Shown here one piece after another: positions 35,459 to 44,299 of a stretch of 64,000 nucleotides of DNA (positions are counted from its first letter, which is position 1; each line of letters opens with the position of its first letter). The translations under genes were made by a program, and so were the position numbers. Below the pieces are notes generated by a model that made no database searches, had not been told where the DNA came from, and saw only the letters and a program-made list of their open reading frames with translations. The DNA is from Gammaproteobacteria bacterium (GTDB lineage Bacteria; Pseudomonadota; Gammaproteobacteria; Pseudomonadales; Pseudohongiellaceae): assembly GCA_012960305.1 (NCBI GenBank), contig DUBM01000011.1, positions 434,001 through 498,000 of the forward strand. Reading direction: 5' to 3'.

Positions 35459-37639
35459 ATGGACAATAAGATGCAAAGAAACATAGGGTTCACAGATATA
35501 TTCAATCAAGCTCCGCAAAGCAAAAATAGAGCTACAATGTTTGCCACCTTGTGTTTGAGTAATATCTTACTCTCGCTCACCTCACTGCCGTTGGCCACTG
35601 CTGAGCTTGCGGAGAGCGTAGTAACATTTACTGAAAGTCAGGCTTCTCGAGGAAAAACCAACTACGACGAGAATTGTGCTTCCTGCCATGGATTTGGTCT
35701 AGAAGGATTTGGCTTGATCCCTAGTTTGGATGGAAGTTATTTTTCCGGACGCTGGGGTGATACTCCAGCGGATGAACTGGCACTTAATGTTAGGCGCATG
35801 CCACCTGGAGAAGAAAATTCTCTCGGAGAAAACAGTTACACTGATATTCTGGCTTACTTACTAAGGTTCAATGGAATTGCCGCCAGCGATACTACTCTGC
35901 CCGCAGACATCGTCAGCTTGGGCAATCTATTTATCCCAGAAGAAGCTTTGGGCAACTCAACCTCCACCGCATCAATCCCTCTCTTCTACAATACTAATGG
36001 TCCTTTATTCGAATCTGAGTTGCTCGCCAATCTAAGCCCGGTAACAGATGCAATGCTATTGAATCCGCCGGTTAAAGATTGGCTTATCTGGCGCCGAACC
36101 AGTAACAACCTAGGCCACAGCCCTCTTGAACAAATCACCAAAAACAATGTTGATGATTTACAAATGGCTTGGAGCTGGGCATTGCCTGTCGGAGCCAACA
36201 TGATGACTCCTATTGTTCATGATGGAGTGCTATTTGCTTATAGCTTCGGCGATGTGTTGCAGGCTATTAATGCAGCCACGGGAGATTTGTTATGGAGTTT
36301 TCAGCGAGAACTTGACGGAGATGTGGTTCCGGATTCCAAAAAAGGCGTGGCAATTTATGCTGACAAGATAATTATCCCCACCTCTGATATGCATTTAATC
36401 GCTCTAGAGATGAAAACTGGACAAGTAGCTTGGGATCACAAAGTAGATGTCGGTGATGAAGATGGCCATTGGTTCAAGAGCGCGCCACTAATAGCTAAGG
36501 GTAAAGCCATAATCGGTTTAACTGGCCGCCAGGAAGTTGAAGGTGGCGACTTTATAGTTGCAGTGGACATGGATAGCGGTGAAGAGTCATGGCGTTTTTA
36601 TACTGTAGCAAGACCAGGTGAGCCAGGCGGGAATAGCTGGAATGGCTTGTCGTTAGAGGAGCGCACTGGTGGTTCTGTTTGGATTCCAGGCAGTTTTGAT
36701 CCTGAATTAAACCTGGTTTACTTCGGACCTGCACCCACCTATGACACTCACCCTTTGCGGCAACCCTCCATCGATCCAAACGTTACCAGAGACGCCTTGT
36801 ATACCAATAGCACTATAGCCCTGGATGCTGATACAGGCGAATTAGTCTGGCACTACCAACATGCGCGCAATGATCAGCTAGATCATGACTGGGCCTACGA
36901 AAGACAAATTCTCAATCTAAACATCGAAGGCGTTATGCGTAAGGTTGTCGTCACCGGGGGCAAACTTGCCATATTCGAAGCCATGGATGCCGCCACAGGT
37001 GAGTATCTATTCTCAATTGATCTAGATATGCAGAATGTTGTTGCGGAAATTGATCCAAGTAATGGCGAGAAATCTATCAACCCCATCGCTATTCCAGAAT
37101 TAGACCAGGTGATCAGTCAGTATTCCATGCCGGGCATTTGTCCAGATTGGTTGGGTGCTCGCAATATGCAGGCAACCTCTTACAATCCGAAAACTAAAAT
37201 ACTGTATATACCCATCTCTGACACTTGCCTTGATGATGACAGCGGTGAGCGTTGGCAAAAATATCCTGACAGAAGTACAGACGGCAGCTACGGCATTATC
37301 AAGGCAGTTAATCTTGAAACCCGCGAGGTAGTCTGGACTGCACGAAGAACCGGGCCACAGGCAGCAGCGAATCTATCTACCAGCAGCGGCTTATTATTCA
37401 TCGGTTCGGTAGATCGCTGGTTCAGTGCTTTGGACCAAGACAATGGCGAAGTTTTATGGGAAAGAAAGCTAGACAACGCACTTAATTCTTACCCTATAAC
37501 TTATCAGGTTGATGACAAGCAATATGTAGCAGTAGCTACGAATTCCGGTGGCATTCATACTCGCACTATGAGAACAGCCGCCAATATAAATCTGCCTCAG
37601 GAGGGAGCTACTCTTTGGGTGTTTGCCCTCCCCGACTAG
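35459..37639 (+). CDS. Quinohaemoprotein: N-terminal cytochrome c fused to a PQQ dehydrogenase
   Basis: The protein has 726 aa. A leader (hydrophobic core MFATLCLSNILLSLTSLPLATAE) precedes a cytochrome c domain with CASCH at residues 73-77 and axial Met in RRMPPGEEN at about 114. The PQQ propeller starts at about 200: VKDWLIWRRTSNNLGHSPLEQITKNNVDDLQMAWSW, then the active-site region WHYQHARNDQLDHDW, and a closing GEVLWERKLD blade. Known type II alcohol dehydrogenases carry the haem domain at the C-terminus; here it is at the front. The fusion lets electrons leave PQQ through the haem. The substrate is probably an alcohol. Either ATG 35459 or 35471 may be the start. Confidence 0.9.
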   Translation: MDNKMQRNIGFTDIFNQAPQSKNRATMFATLCLSNILLSLTSLPLATAELAESVVTFTESQASRGKTNYDENCASCHGFGLEGFGLIPSLDGSYFSGRWGDTPADELALNVRRMPPGEENSLGENSYTDILAYLLRFNGIAASDTTLPADIVSLGNLFIPEEALGNSTSTASIPLFYNTNGPLFESELLANLSPVTDAMLLNPPVKDWLIWRRTSNNLGHSPLEQITKNNVDDLQMAWSWALPVGANMMTPIVHDGVLFAYSFGDVLQAINAATGDLLWSFQRELDGDVVPDSKKGVAIYADKIIIPTSDMHLIALEMKTGQVAWDHKVDVGDEDGHWFKSAPLIAKGKAIIGLTGRQEVEGGDFIVAVDMDSGEESWRFYTVARPGEPGGNSWNGLSLEERTGGSVWIPGSFDPELNLVYFGPAPTYDTHPLRQPSIDPNVTRDALYTNSTIALDADTGELVWHYQHARNDQLDHDWAYERQILNLNIEGVMRKVVVTGGKLAIFEAMDAATGEYLFSIDLDMQNVVAEIDPSNGEKSINPIAIPELDQVISQYSMPGICPDWLGARNMQATSYNPKTKILYIPISDTCLDDDSGERWQKYPDRSTDGSYGIIKAVNLETREVVWTARRTGPQAAANLSTSSGLLFIGSVDRWFSALDQDNGEVLWERKLDNALNSYPITYQVDDKQYVAVATNSGGIHTRTMRTAANINLPQEGATLWVFALPD

Positions 37640-37671
37640 GCAGAGCGCGTCATATAGCTTTCTTGATAGCT

Positions 37672-37866
37672 TCACCAATGCTCGATCGAATTGCCATAGT
37701 ACTGGAGAAAAGATCGGTGAACCGGTTTAATTCGAGATCGATCATGCTCTTCTATGAGTAAGCCCCGATCTCTAAGCAGCTCCAGACTATTAGAAAGTAT
37801 TTTATGTCTGAGCTTTTCATCTGGCTTCGATTGTGGAGCAATATAAGTAAGAAGGTTATAGTAGAT
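37672..37866 (-). pseudogene. C-terminal remnant resembling a glycerol-3-phosphate acyltransferase
   Basis: This is not in the ORF track because it has no start. On the minus strand an open stretch of 64 codons reads KLRHKILSNSLELLRDRGLL, then HRSFLQYYGNSIEHW and a stop. The final YY-NSI-H block resembles the C-terminus of PlsB-type acyltransferases (YYANSIAH). A TGA lies just before the stretch at 37867-37869, and the cupin gene on the other strand begins where the rest of the gene would be. It is best read as the tail of a deleted gene. The family match is by eye and from memory. Confidence 0.45.
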
Positions 37867-37891
37867 TCATAATCGAGCTAAAGGTGTCTCC

Positions 37892-38401
37892 ATGAAATTA
37901 ATTACCAATCTGGCTATCGCATTCTGCTTGCTTAGTGCCAGCGCTATCGCCCAGGATTCCGGAGCTCCGCCAGCAATTTATAAACCCGGCGGAGAAATAG
38001 ATGCAGAACTAGATCGAGCAGCTGCGAATTCTGCTTCCGCAGGGGGCTGGTCTGTAACTATTGCCCCGGGAATTACAGTTCGGCGCCGTGGTAGTTCCGT
38101 TCAACAATATGCAGTCTTACATCCTTTTAGTATTGAGATTTATCGAATTTTAGAAGGTAGCGGCACGCTAGTTACTGGTGGGCTTTTGGTTCCGCCACTG
38201 GCAGAATCCGCGAGCCCAAATATTATTCGCACTCTAAATGGCGTAAAAGGTGGATTGTCAAGAGAAGTTAAGGCCGGCGATATTCTAGTTCTGCAACCAG
38301 GGACTCCGCATTGGTTTAGTAATATCGACGGAGGATCCATTACCTATATGGAGTCGAGAGTTCAGATCACTAGTCATCCGATTCAATATCAACAGGAATA
38401 A
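37892..38401 (+). CDS. Exported cupin-domain protein (cupin 1)
   Basis: The protein has 169 aa with a signal peptide (MKLITNLAIAFCLLSASAIAQ). The cupin core is in the second half: IEIYRILEGSGTLVTGG and GDILVLQPGTPHWFSNIDG, the two cupin motifs. Metal ligands are incomplete by eye: Glu of the first and His of the second are visible, with the first motif lacking the usual paired His. The fold suits small-molecule binding or a dioxygenase or isomerase. It reads toward a terminator at 38464. Function is unknown. Confidence 0.82.
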   Translation: MKLITNLAIAFCLLSASAIAQDSGAPPAIYKPGGEIDAELDRAAANSASAGGWSVTIAPGITVRRRGSSVQQYAVLHPFSIEIYRILEGSGTLVTGGLLVPPLAESASPNIIRTLNGVKGGLSREVKAGDILVLQPGTPHWFSNIDGGSITYMESRVQITSHPIQYQQE

Positions 38402-38463
38402 TCTTACAGGAGTATTAACTTTAGTTTAAATTGACTGGGCTTAGATTAGTAAACTTAAAAATC

Positions 38464-38498
38464 AAAAAAGGGACTACCCGTGAAAGAATCCCCTTTTT
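38464..38498. terminator. Bidirectional intrinsic terminator
   Basis: AAAAAAGGGA pairs with TCCCCTTTTT across a 15-base loop. It lies between the plus-strand cupin and the minus-strand methyltransferase, and the A and T flanks let it serve both. Confidence 0.7.
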
Positions 38499-38612
38499 GT
38501 AAAAGATTTTTGCAAAATCTTCTAAACTAGAATCATTTCAAACTGTCTTCATTTAACATCGCACCGTTTCCCAAAGTAACCACTCCCCTACTCAGCAGTG
38601 GTGCGACACTGT

Positions 38613-39374
38613 TTAAGGCTTCTTGAATACCAAAAAGAAACGATCAGTCATATTAGCAATACGACCTACTTCCTGAGTTAGATCATCACTTTCCTCAAAG
38701 AACATATCTGAGATACGGTCCAGAACGAATCCTGCTCGCTGAACTTGCAAGATCACAGATACTGGATCTTCACGACGACCCAAAGCCCCAGATTCTTCTT
38801 GCATGTGGCGACGAGTATGATCAACAACCACATATTCACCACCAGACTTAAGCGTTTCAAATACTTTTCGGTTTATACGCATATTGTCTTCTTCATTGAA
38901 GTTATGGTATTCACGAAAATGTAAAAACAAATCTGCAGTAGGCACACCGAAATCGATTTCACCTGGAACGTAGCGACCCTCGGTACGGCTGAAATTATTT
39001 TCTATTACTACCTGATGCGTCATTGCAAACTCAGGCTCTTCTGTCCAGTCACCCCAATTGCTAAAAGTACTCTCGTTATCAACAGTCATTAGATGGCCAT
39101 TGTCTACCAGTACGGGGCCAAGAATCTTAGTGTAATAAGCTTGGCCTGCAGGCAAGAATTCGATAACAGTCATATCGTCTTTCAGACCGATAAAGTCTAG
39201 AGCAGCGACAGGATCGCGATCTGCATCACGAGCTAATTCTACGTCAGTACGATGTTCGCCTTGCATTGCTGCGGCAACTTTTTGCTGTAAAGGAGTCAGG
39301 TTTTGCGCGCTAGCCAGTACTGGTGCTAATAGGGCCATAATCGCAATTGTTATTGATGTCTTATATTTATGCAT
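38613..39374 (-). CDS. Exported class I SAM-methyltransferase-like protein
   Basis: The protein has 253 aa. A clean signal peptide (MHKYKTSITIAIMALLAPVLASAQ) is followed by ELARDADRDPVAALDFIGL, then DDMTVIEFLPAGQAYYTKIL, a degenerate SAM motif I with Glu and Pro in place of the glycines. The rest is methyltransferase-like: LMTVDNE at the second strand, TADLFLHFREYHNF, LKSGGEYVVVDHTRRH, and a GFVLDRISDMFF ending. SAM is not expected in the periplasm, so this exported member may bind another ligand or have a different role. The family is known in proteobacteria. It is monocistronic. Confidence 0.82.
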   Translation of the reverse strand: MHKYKTSITIAIMALLAPVLASAQNLTPLQQKVAAAMQGEHRTDVELARDADRDPVAALDFIGLKDDMTVIEFLPAGQAYYTKILGPVLVDNGHLMTVDNESTFSNWGDWTEEPEFAMTHQVVIENNFSRTEGRYVPGEIDFGVPTADLFLHFREYHNFNEEDNMRINRKVFETLKSGGEYVVVDHTRRHMQEESGALGRREDPVSVILQVQRAGFVLDRISDMFFEESDDLTQEVGRIANMTDRFFLVFKKP

Positions 39375-39671
39375 TTTCGTTCCTTACCGAGATCACAGGG
39401 ATTGATAAAATTTTCATCTATATGCCTTTCTAGCTTCAAGATTCTTGATGATCACTAGCGAGATTTGGTCATATAGCGGCAAATCTTACTCCTTTGGAGG
39501 TCATTTTTCGAGTTTTCTCCATCAAGTTCCAGCGTATTAGCAAGTCCGATGATTCCGAGGAGCAATAGCGGTAAGTTGACGGTAACGTACACAAGGATTG
39601 ATAGGAATCAATATTCCAATCCTACTACTCGCTGCAATGAATCATCACTATCGAAATCTGGAGCACCTATT

Positions 39672-39932
39672 ATGTTATGCGTTTTTCCCAATAGCCGAGA
39701 TAGAGTAAATATCGAATTTACCGAAATGCAGGATGCCGAAGCGATGGTGACAGCTCTTGATGAATTGTTTCTCCATTCCAAGAATATTGAACAAGGGAAA
39801 AAGCTTTATCGAATCAAAAAACTCCATTGGCAACCAATTGATGGCATCATGGTGGAGCTGTCAAAATTGCCAGAGTTGTTTAAATTAATGAGGAAGGTTG
39901 ATCGTATAGCTGTGGTAACCGAAAAAGAGTAG
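39672..39932 (+). CDS. Small hypothetical protein, possibly SpoIIAA/STAS-like
   Basis: ATG 39672 has GGAG eight bases upstream and gives 86 aa; the ORF track's start at 39549 has no such site. The visible pattern is a first strand (DRVNIEF), a helix with TALDELFLHSKNI, a KKLYRIKKLHWQP strand region, a second helix (LSKLPELFKLMRK) and a final VDRIAVVT strand. This last helix-strand unit is like SpoIIAA-like or STAS proteins, but the match is weak. No signal peptide. No neighbours in the same transcript. Function unknown. Confidence 0.5.
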   Translation: MLCVFPNSRDRVNIEFTEMQDAEAMVTALDELFLHSKNIEQGKKLYRIKKLHWQPIDGIMVELSKLPELFKLMRKVDRIAVVTEKE

Positions 39933-40087
39933 ATATAAAAGATTTGAGAATTCAAAAAAACGGTTATTCTTTGCCTCATCATAAAAGGCTTCGACGCAGA
40001 TGAAGAAAAGGAACCATAGGCGCAGTCGGTCATGTTGTTGTAATTGAGTCTACTGCTATGAAAAAAACTTAAGCAATCTAACAAGAA

Positions 40088-40120
40088 AGAGGTAACAGAT
40101 GTTAACCATCTATTACCTCT
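40088..40120. terminator. Hairpin in a convergent gap, probable terminator
   Basis: AGAGGTAA pairs with TTACCTCT, and GATG with CATC inside, around TTAAC. The nearby T runs are imperfect on both strands. It lies between the small hypothetical (plus) and family copy E (minus). Confidence 0.5.
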
Positions 40121-40190
40121 ATAATTTTCAATCATACTTACTGCTTCTAGAAGTCACATGTACTAAAGAACATGATTCTAAAAGACTAGC

Positions 40191-41159
40191 TTAGTTGCCA
40201 CTTTCTTGTTCAGCTATCTGCTCCAACCTACGCCAACCACCTAAAATTCCAGCCATTGCATAATTTCCTTCATGGCAGGCATATTCGTACATGGGCTCTG
40301 AGTTTCGAACCATAGGAAACATGACAGTCCACGGCTCAGTCCAGGTGGTATCGTCTTCGATGGTAAACTCGTATCCCAGTGTGTCAGTATTGATCATCCA
40401 GAATTTTTCTAAAAGCTGCATATTTTCGCTAGAGTTGCCGAAGGCGGTATCACGGAGAAAATATTTCGTCTCGACTATCAATGTATCCCCATCCCAATGT
40501 CCGATTGAATCACCTTCCCATTTGCGAGGGATTTCTCGGTGCTCGGCAGCATTCAATCTTACAACACGGACGTTATGTACCATTTCGTTGTGAATAACAA
40601 CACTGTTTTCCGTTTGCACTAATTGAACATTGTTATTGTAGGCGCTGGGTATCATAGGTGGGCCGGAGTTGAATCCCATAATGCAACGTTCTGCCAATGG
40701 CCGTGTTTCGATTCCATAGGCCAGGGCTGCTGCTTCCCGGCGAACTTGCCGCTTAGAAGTTGCCGCTGGGGTAAGTTCAGGAATCCGACCATTTGAAGGG
40801 CTAACAACCAAGGAAGTTCGGCGATCACCGAGTATTTCTTGACCACGGTCGTACCAAAATTCATTGTAATCGCCAGTAGTTGATGTGTCGGTGAAATTAT
40901 CCCGATCACGACGAACCCGCTCTTCCTCTTCAAAGGCAATAGCTTCCTCTGCAGTTAGTACGGCTTTATCACCAAGAGATACCGGTCGCTGAAATGGAGT
41001 GATCGTTCTAAAATCCCAAACTCCTTGAAGATCCGGCTGACCATTCGCCAGCCTTGGAATATCAGAATTAGATTGTGCGCATAATCCCATGGAGATAAAA
41101 GTAAGACTGGGAAGGATTATTGCGAGAGCTGCTTTTCTAAGAATATTGCGATTCATCAT
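40191..41159 (-). CDS. Exported GHWEGDTLVVET-family protein (copy E)
   Basis: The protein has 322 aa and a signal peptide (LRKAALAIILPSLTFISMGLCAQ). Family marks are complete: QPDLQGVWDFRTITPFQRP, GRIPELTPAATSKR, LAERCIMGFNSGPP, YNNNVQLVQTENSV, NEMVHNVRVVRLN, GHWDGDTLIVETKYF, a LEKFWMINTDTLGYEFTIEDD block, and YACHEGNYAM. By eye it is closest to copies A and C. It stands downstream of the NHL gene on the same strand but separated by a probable terminator, so likely its own unit. Confidence 0.85.
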   Translation of the reverse strand: MMNRNILRKAALAIILPSLTFISMGLCAQSNSDIPRLANGQPDLQGVWDFRTITPFQRPVSLGDKAVLTAEEAIAFEEEERVRRDRDNFTDTSTTGDYNEFWYDRGQEILGDRRTSLVVSPSNGRIPELTPAATSKRQVRREAAALAYGIETRPLAERCIMGFNSGPPMIPSAYNNNVQLVQTENSVVIHNEMVHNVRVVRLNAAEHREIPRKWEGDSIGHWDGDTLIVETKYFLRDTAFGNSSENMQLLEKFWMINTDTLGYEFTIEDDTTWTEPWTVMFPMVRNSEPMYEYACHEGNYAMAGILGGWRRLEQIAEQESGN

Positions 41160-41322
41160 TCTGTTCTCCTGCTATTGCAGAGCGATCGAAGCAATTAATT
41201 TTTATTATTAAGAAACTGAAATTACGCCAGCACATCGCAATTATCAAGATAATTCGCTTAAGCGGGCTCTTATGGCCTTATTTGGGCAAACCAGCTAAAA
41301 GGAGCTAAAATGGAAACCGAAG

Positions 41323-41374
41323 GAAAAAGGTAACCGGGGCCTGATCACATTTTCCCTGTTACTTCTGGTTACCT
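41323..41374 (-). terminator. Probable terminator after the 41400-42593 gene
   Basis: On the minus strand AGGTAACC pairs with GGTTACCT across a 31-base loop that can itself pair GGG with CCC. TTTT follows the stem. It is 26 bases downstream of the NHL gene stop. Confidence 0.55.
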
Positions 41375-41399
41375 AAAAGAAGCACGGTCTGTCCCAATT

Positions 41400-42593
41400 T
41401 CAGTCAAGCAAAGTGCCAGCCGGCCAGGCGGGGCCAGATCGCAGTTGATCAAGCGGTCGCAACCCTCGATAGTCGAATTTCTGCACGCGTTTACCTTCAT
41501 AGGTTTCGGTTGTGTAAAAATTGCCCTGCGAATCGGTGACGATGCTATGAGTGCCATAGAATAAGCCGGGCTGTCGACCACCTTCACCAATGACATACAT
41601 GACCTCCAATGAGTCACGGTGCACAACATGAACTTTCATATTGGATCCGTCAGCTACGTAAATAAACTCTTGGTCATCGTCCTGGGAAAAAGCAATGTCC
41701 CAAGTGGCACCAGCACCGACAGTCATAGGAGCGATTTGCGCTTCTTTTATATACGTACCATCCAGTCGAAACACCTGGATCCTGTCCGCACCCCTGTCAC
41801 ACACGTATAAAAGTCCGTCCTTCGACGGTTCGGCGCAATGAACGGGGCCAACGAATTGCTGCGGCAACGGTTCGCCAGGGGTGTAAGTGATACGGTCATC
41901 AGAGGGCTGATTACCGTAAGCCCCCCAGTAGCGTTTGAAAGCTCCCGTGGCAACATCCACAACAGCCACCCGCTTGTTACCATAGCCATCGGCAAAATAG
42001 GCCTCGTTTGCATTCGAATCTATTGCTATTTCAGCTACACGGCTGAAATGAGTCGTGCTGTTACTGTCAATAGGCTCTCCGGGTAAACCGATTTCACGCA
42101 CAAACTGACCGTCACGGGTAAATACTAAAACATGGGAATCACCACCGCCATTGCCTCCTATCCAGACGTTGCCGTTAGGTGCGATTTCAATGCCATGGTT
42201 TGAGGCAGGCCAAGTATAACCCTGCCCAGGGCCACCCCATGCATTAACAAGTGAGCCATCGACATCGAATTCCAAAATTGGCGGGGCTGCTGTGCAGCAA
42301 TCTGCTATTCCATTGTCGATACCGATTTCCTGTGTGGCAAAATTAGCGTCGTCATTTCGGTGCACAATGTAAACATGATCACGAGCATCTACAGCCACGC
42401 CAATAGCGCTTCCCAATATCCATTTATTGGGCAAGGGCTGGGGCCAGAACGGATCCACTTCAAAATGAGGCACCATTCGCCCATTGCTGGCGGCAGTAAC
42501 TGAGTTCTGCAAATAATGTTGGGCAACACCGAAGACTACAAGTAATGAAAGGACTAGAGTAGCAGTTATAAAGGAGCTCTTATTATCTTGCAT
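41400..42593 (-). CDS. NHL-repeat beta-propeller protein, exported
   Basis: The protein has 397 aa with an N-terminal anchor or signal (FITATLVLSLLVVFGVAQ). The blades show NHL spacing: GVAVDARDHVYIVHRNDD, PPILEFDVDGSLVNAWGGPG, SNHGIEIAPNGNVWIGGNGG, VAEIAIDSNANEAYFADGYGNKRVAVVD, HCAEPSKDGLLYVCDRGADRIQVF, GTHSIVTDSQGNFYTTETYEGKRVQKFD. An adjacent Cys pair (DCCTAAPP) sits in an early loop and could be a disulfide. The architecture is the same as at 34213-35277, related to the amidating-lyase propeller. It may bind or process an aromatic or peptidyl substrate, but that is inference. Confidence 0.82.
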   Translation of the reverse strand: MQDNKSSFITATLVLSLLVVFGVAQHYLQNSVTAASNGRMVPHFEVDPFWPQPLPNKWILGSAIGVAVDARDHVYIVHRNDDANFATQEIGIDNGIADCCTAAPPILEFDVDGSLVNAWGGPGQGYTWPASNHGIEIAPNGNVWIGGNGGGDSHVLVFTRDGQFVREIGLPGEPIDSNSTTHFSRVAEIAIDSNANEAYFADGYGNKRVAVVDVATGAFKRYWGAYGNQPSDDRITYTPGEPLPQQFVGPVHCAEPSKDGLLYVCDRGADRIQVFRLDGTYIKEAQIAPMTVGAGATWDIAFSQDDDQEFIYVADGSNMKVHVVHRDSLEVMYVIGEGGRQPGLFYGTHSIVTDSQGNFYTTETYEGKRVQKFDYRGLRPLDQLRSGPAWPAGTLLD

Positions 42594-42701
42594 GATTTGA
42601 CCTTTGTTATTATGCGATTAACTAGCTGTATAGCACTTAGTTAGTTGATATTCCAGTAAATGCAGTACCAGCGCCTATAAGCATTTAAGGGTACAGCGAA
42701 C

Positions 42702-42730
42702 AAAAAAAGGGAGCCGTCACTGACCTCCCT
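42702..42730 (-). terminator. Minus-strand intrinsic terminator
   Basis: On the minus strand AGGGAG, an 11-base loop, CTCCCT and T7. There is no T run on the plus strand. It sits upstream of the NHL gene and would stop readthrough coming from the minus-strand esterase gene across the small lipoprotein gene. Confidence 0.55.
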
Positions 42731-42819
42731 GCACTTTGTATCCCCAACCTGCTGTAAACCGGGGTTCAGGACGGGGTCTATCTGGCTTGAAGTGCTATCT
42801 AAAACAGCGAGTAATCACA

Positions 42820-43176
42820 ATGAAATTTCCAAAAATAATTCTTGTACTAGCAATTTTCCTGTTCTCCAATTGTGGGAGCACTGACCCATCATCAATCGCA
42901 GGTGATTGGTCAGGCACTCTAAATATGGGTGACCAATCGATGCTACTAGTTGTGCATATTATGAGTTCCGCTGAGGGTTATGTGACCACAATTGAGAGTG
43001 TGAATCAGGCCGGTGTAGTTGAGACTAAATTGATCCGAGATGGCGACTACTATATTTTTACGGTAGAGCCTTTAGAAGTCGAGTATAGAGCGCGCCGATC
43101 AGGAAATTCTATGATCGGCGAATTTTCTCAGGGCAGCGCCAGCGACCCTAATTTTAGAATTACTCGAGCAGAATGA
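42820..43176 (+). CDS. Small lipoprotein of unknown function
   Basis: ATG 42820 gives 118 aa with a lipoprotein signal (MKFPKIILVLAIFLFSNCGS). The track's extra 28 residues have no support. The mature part begins AGDWSGTLNMG, continues with LLVVHIMSSAEGYVTTIESVNQAG and ends with EYRARRSGNSMIGEFSQG, suggesting a small all-beta domain of the kind often found in front of serine hydrolases. Its convergent neighbour is an alpha/beta hydrolase. I do not recognise a named family with confidence. Confidence 0.65.
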   Translation: MKFPKIILVLAIFLFSNCGSTDPSSIAGDWSGTLNMGDQSMLLVVHIMSSAEGYVTTIESVNQAGVVETKLIRDGDYYIFTVEPLEVEYRARRSGNSMIGEFSQGSASDPNFRITRAE

Positions 43177-43198
43177 TTCTAGTTAGTTGAAGTGCTTT

Positions 43199-44101
43199 TC
43201 ACCTAACATACCTTAGGAGAAAAGATTTCATCACTGCATTACTCTCATCATTGTAGAAAACAGCATCATGATGAGCAGCACCGTGAACAACCTCAAACTG
43301 CACAGGAATTTGATGGTCTTTATAAGCACTGTGCAGCTCGTGGGATTGATTGATCGGCATTTGCGGATCTTGATCACCATGCATCATCAGCAAAGGAGCT
43401 GAGTCTGGACTCACGAGGGCAACAGGACTCGCTAACGTAGCCAACTCAGCCATGTCCGCAGGTTGGCCACCGATAAGTAAATCGAGAGCAGGTTTACGAA
43501 CACTCAAACCATGAGGAGTAGACTGGCGGAGAATGGAATGCAAATTGGACGCGCCGTAATAACTAACCACAGCATGAACATCGGATGAAACATTGTCGTA
43601 GTCACCCACGCTACCTTCCAACAGCGGATGACCGTTAGAAACCCCCATCATAGCAACTAAGTGGCCACCAGAAGATGCACCAAGAATGCCTATCTTGTCG
43701 GCGTTATAGCCAAAGCTATTGGCATTTCCGCGCAGAAATCTAATCGCCGCCTTGATGTCGTGAATTTGCGCCGGAAACATACCCTCATGGGACATGCGAA
43801 ATTCAACGCTGGCAATGGCCATGCCATCCTCAGCAAATGAATTAGCCAATCTGTTAATTGGCCAGCCGTCTTTCGAGCCGCCACGCCAAGCGCCACCATG
43901 GATAAATATCATTAACTCAGGATTAGAAGTAGATCTTGGAAGATACAGGTCCAACTTAAGATCGAATCCATCCACCAGTGCATAGCTGATATTAGAAGTA
44001 ATCTGAACATCTTTAACCAGAGGCTCTTGCTGAGCTAGGGCGGACCCTGCAAAACTTAAAATTAAGAAAGCAAGGAGATTCGTTATTTTCTGGATACACA
44101 T
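43199..44101 (-). CDS. Exported alpha/beta hydrolase, carboxylesterase-like
   Basis: ATG 44101 (GGAG eight bases upstream) gives 300 aa; the track's start adds seven residues. The signal peptide ends AGSALAQ. Motifs: LMIFIHGGAWRGGSKDG (oxyanion HGGxW), GILGASSGGHLVAMMG (nucleophile Ser in GxSxGG), LLMMHGDQDPQMP (Asp), and VHGAAHHDAVF (His), a complete triad. The pattern is of BD-FAE/esterase-lipase enzymes. Periplasmic. It converges with the lipoprotein gene. Confidence 0.9.
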   Translation of the reverse strand: MCIQKITNLLAFLILSFAGSALAQQEPLVKDVQITSNISYALVDGFDLKLDLYLPRSTSNPELMIFIHGGAWRGGSKDGWPINRLANSFAEDGMAIASVEFRMSHEGMFPAQIHDIKAAIRFLRGNANSFGYNADKIGILGASSGGHLVAMMGVSNGHPLLEGSVGDYDNVSSDVHAVVSYYGASNLHSILRQSTPHGLSVRKPALDLLIGGQPADMAELATLASPVALVSPDSAPLLMMHGDQDPQMPINQSHELHSAYKDHQIPVQFEVVHGAAHHDAVFYNDESNAVMKSFLLRYVR

Positions 44102-44299
44102 AATATTTCTCCAAAGCATCATATTAAATGATTGCTAAATCCTGATTGTATTTGTACCTGACTCCGCCTAGCATAAACAGCCAGCCCAGAAGTGTCTAGC
44201 TGTTAGCCTCCAGCCTTAAGACAAAACCAGCGACTTCAACGGAGCGAAAATTAGCGTAAACTATTACTCCTCAATTGATTTTAGTAGGAGACCCTACCA

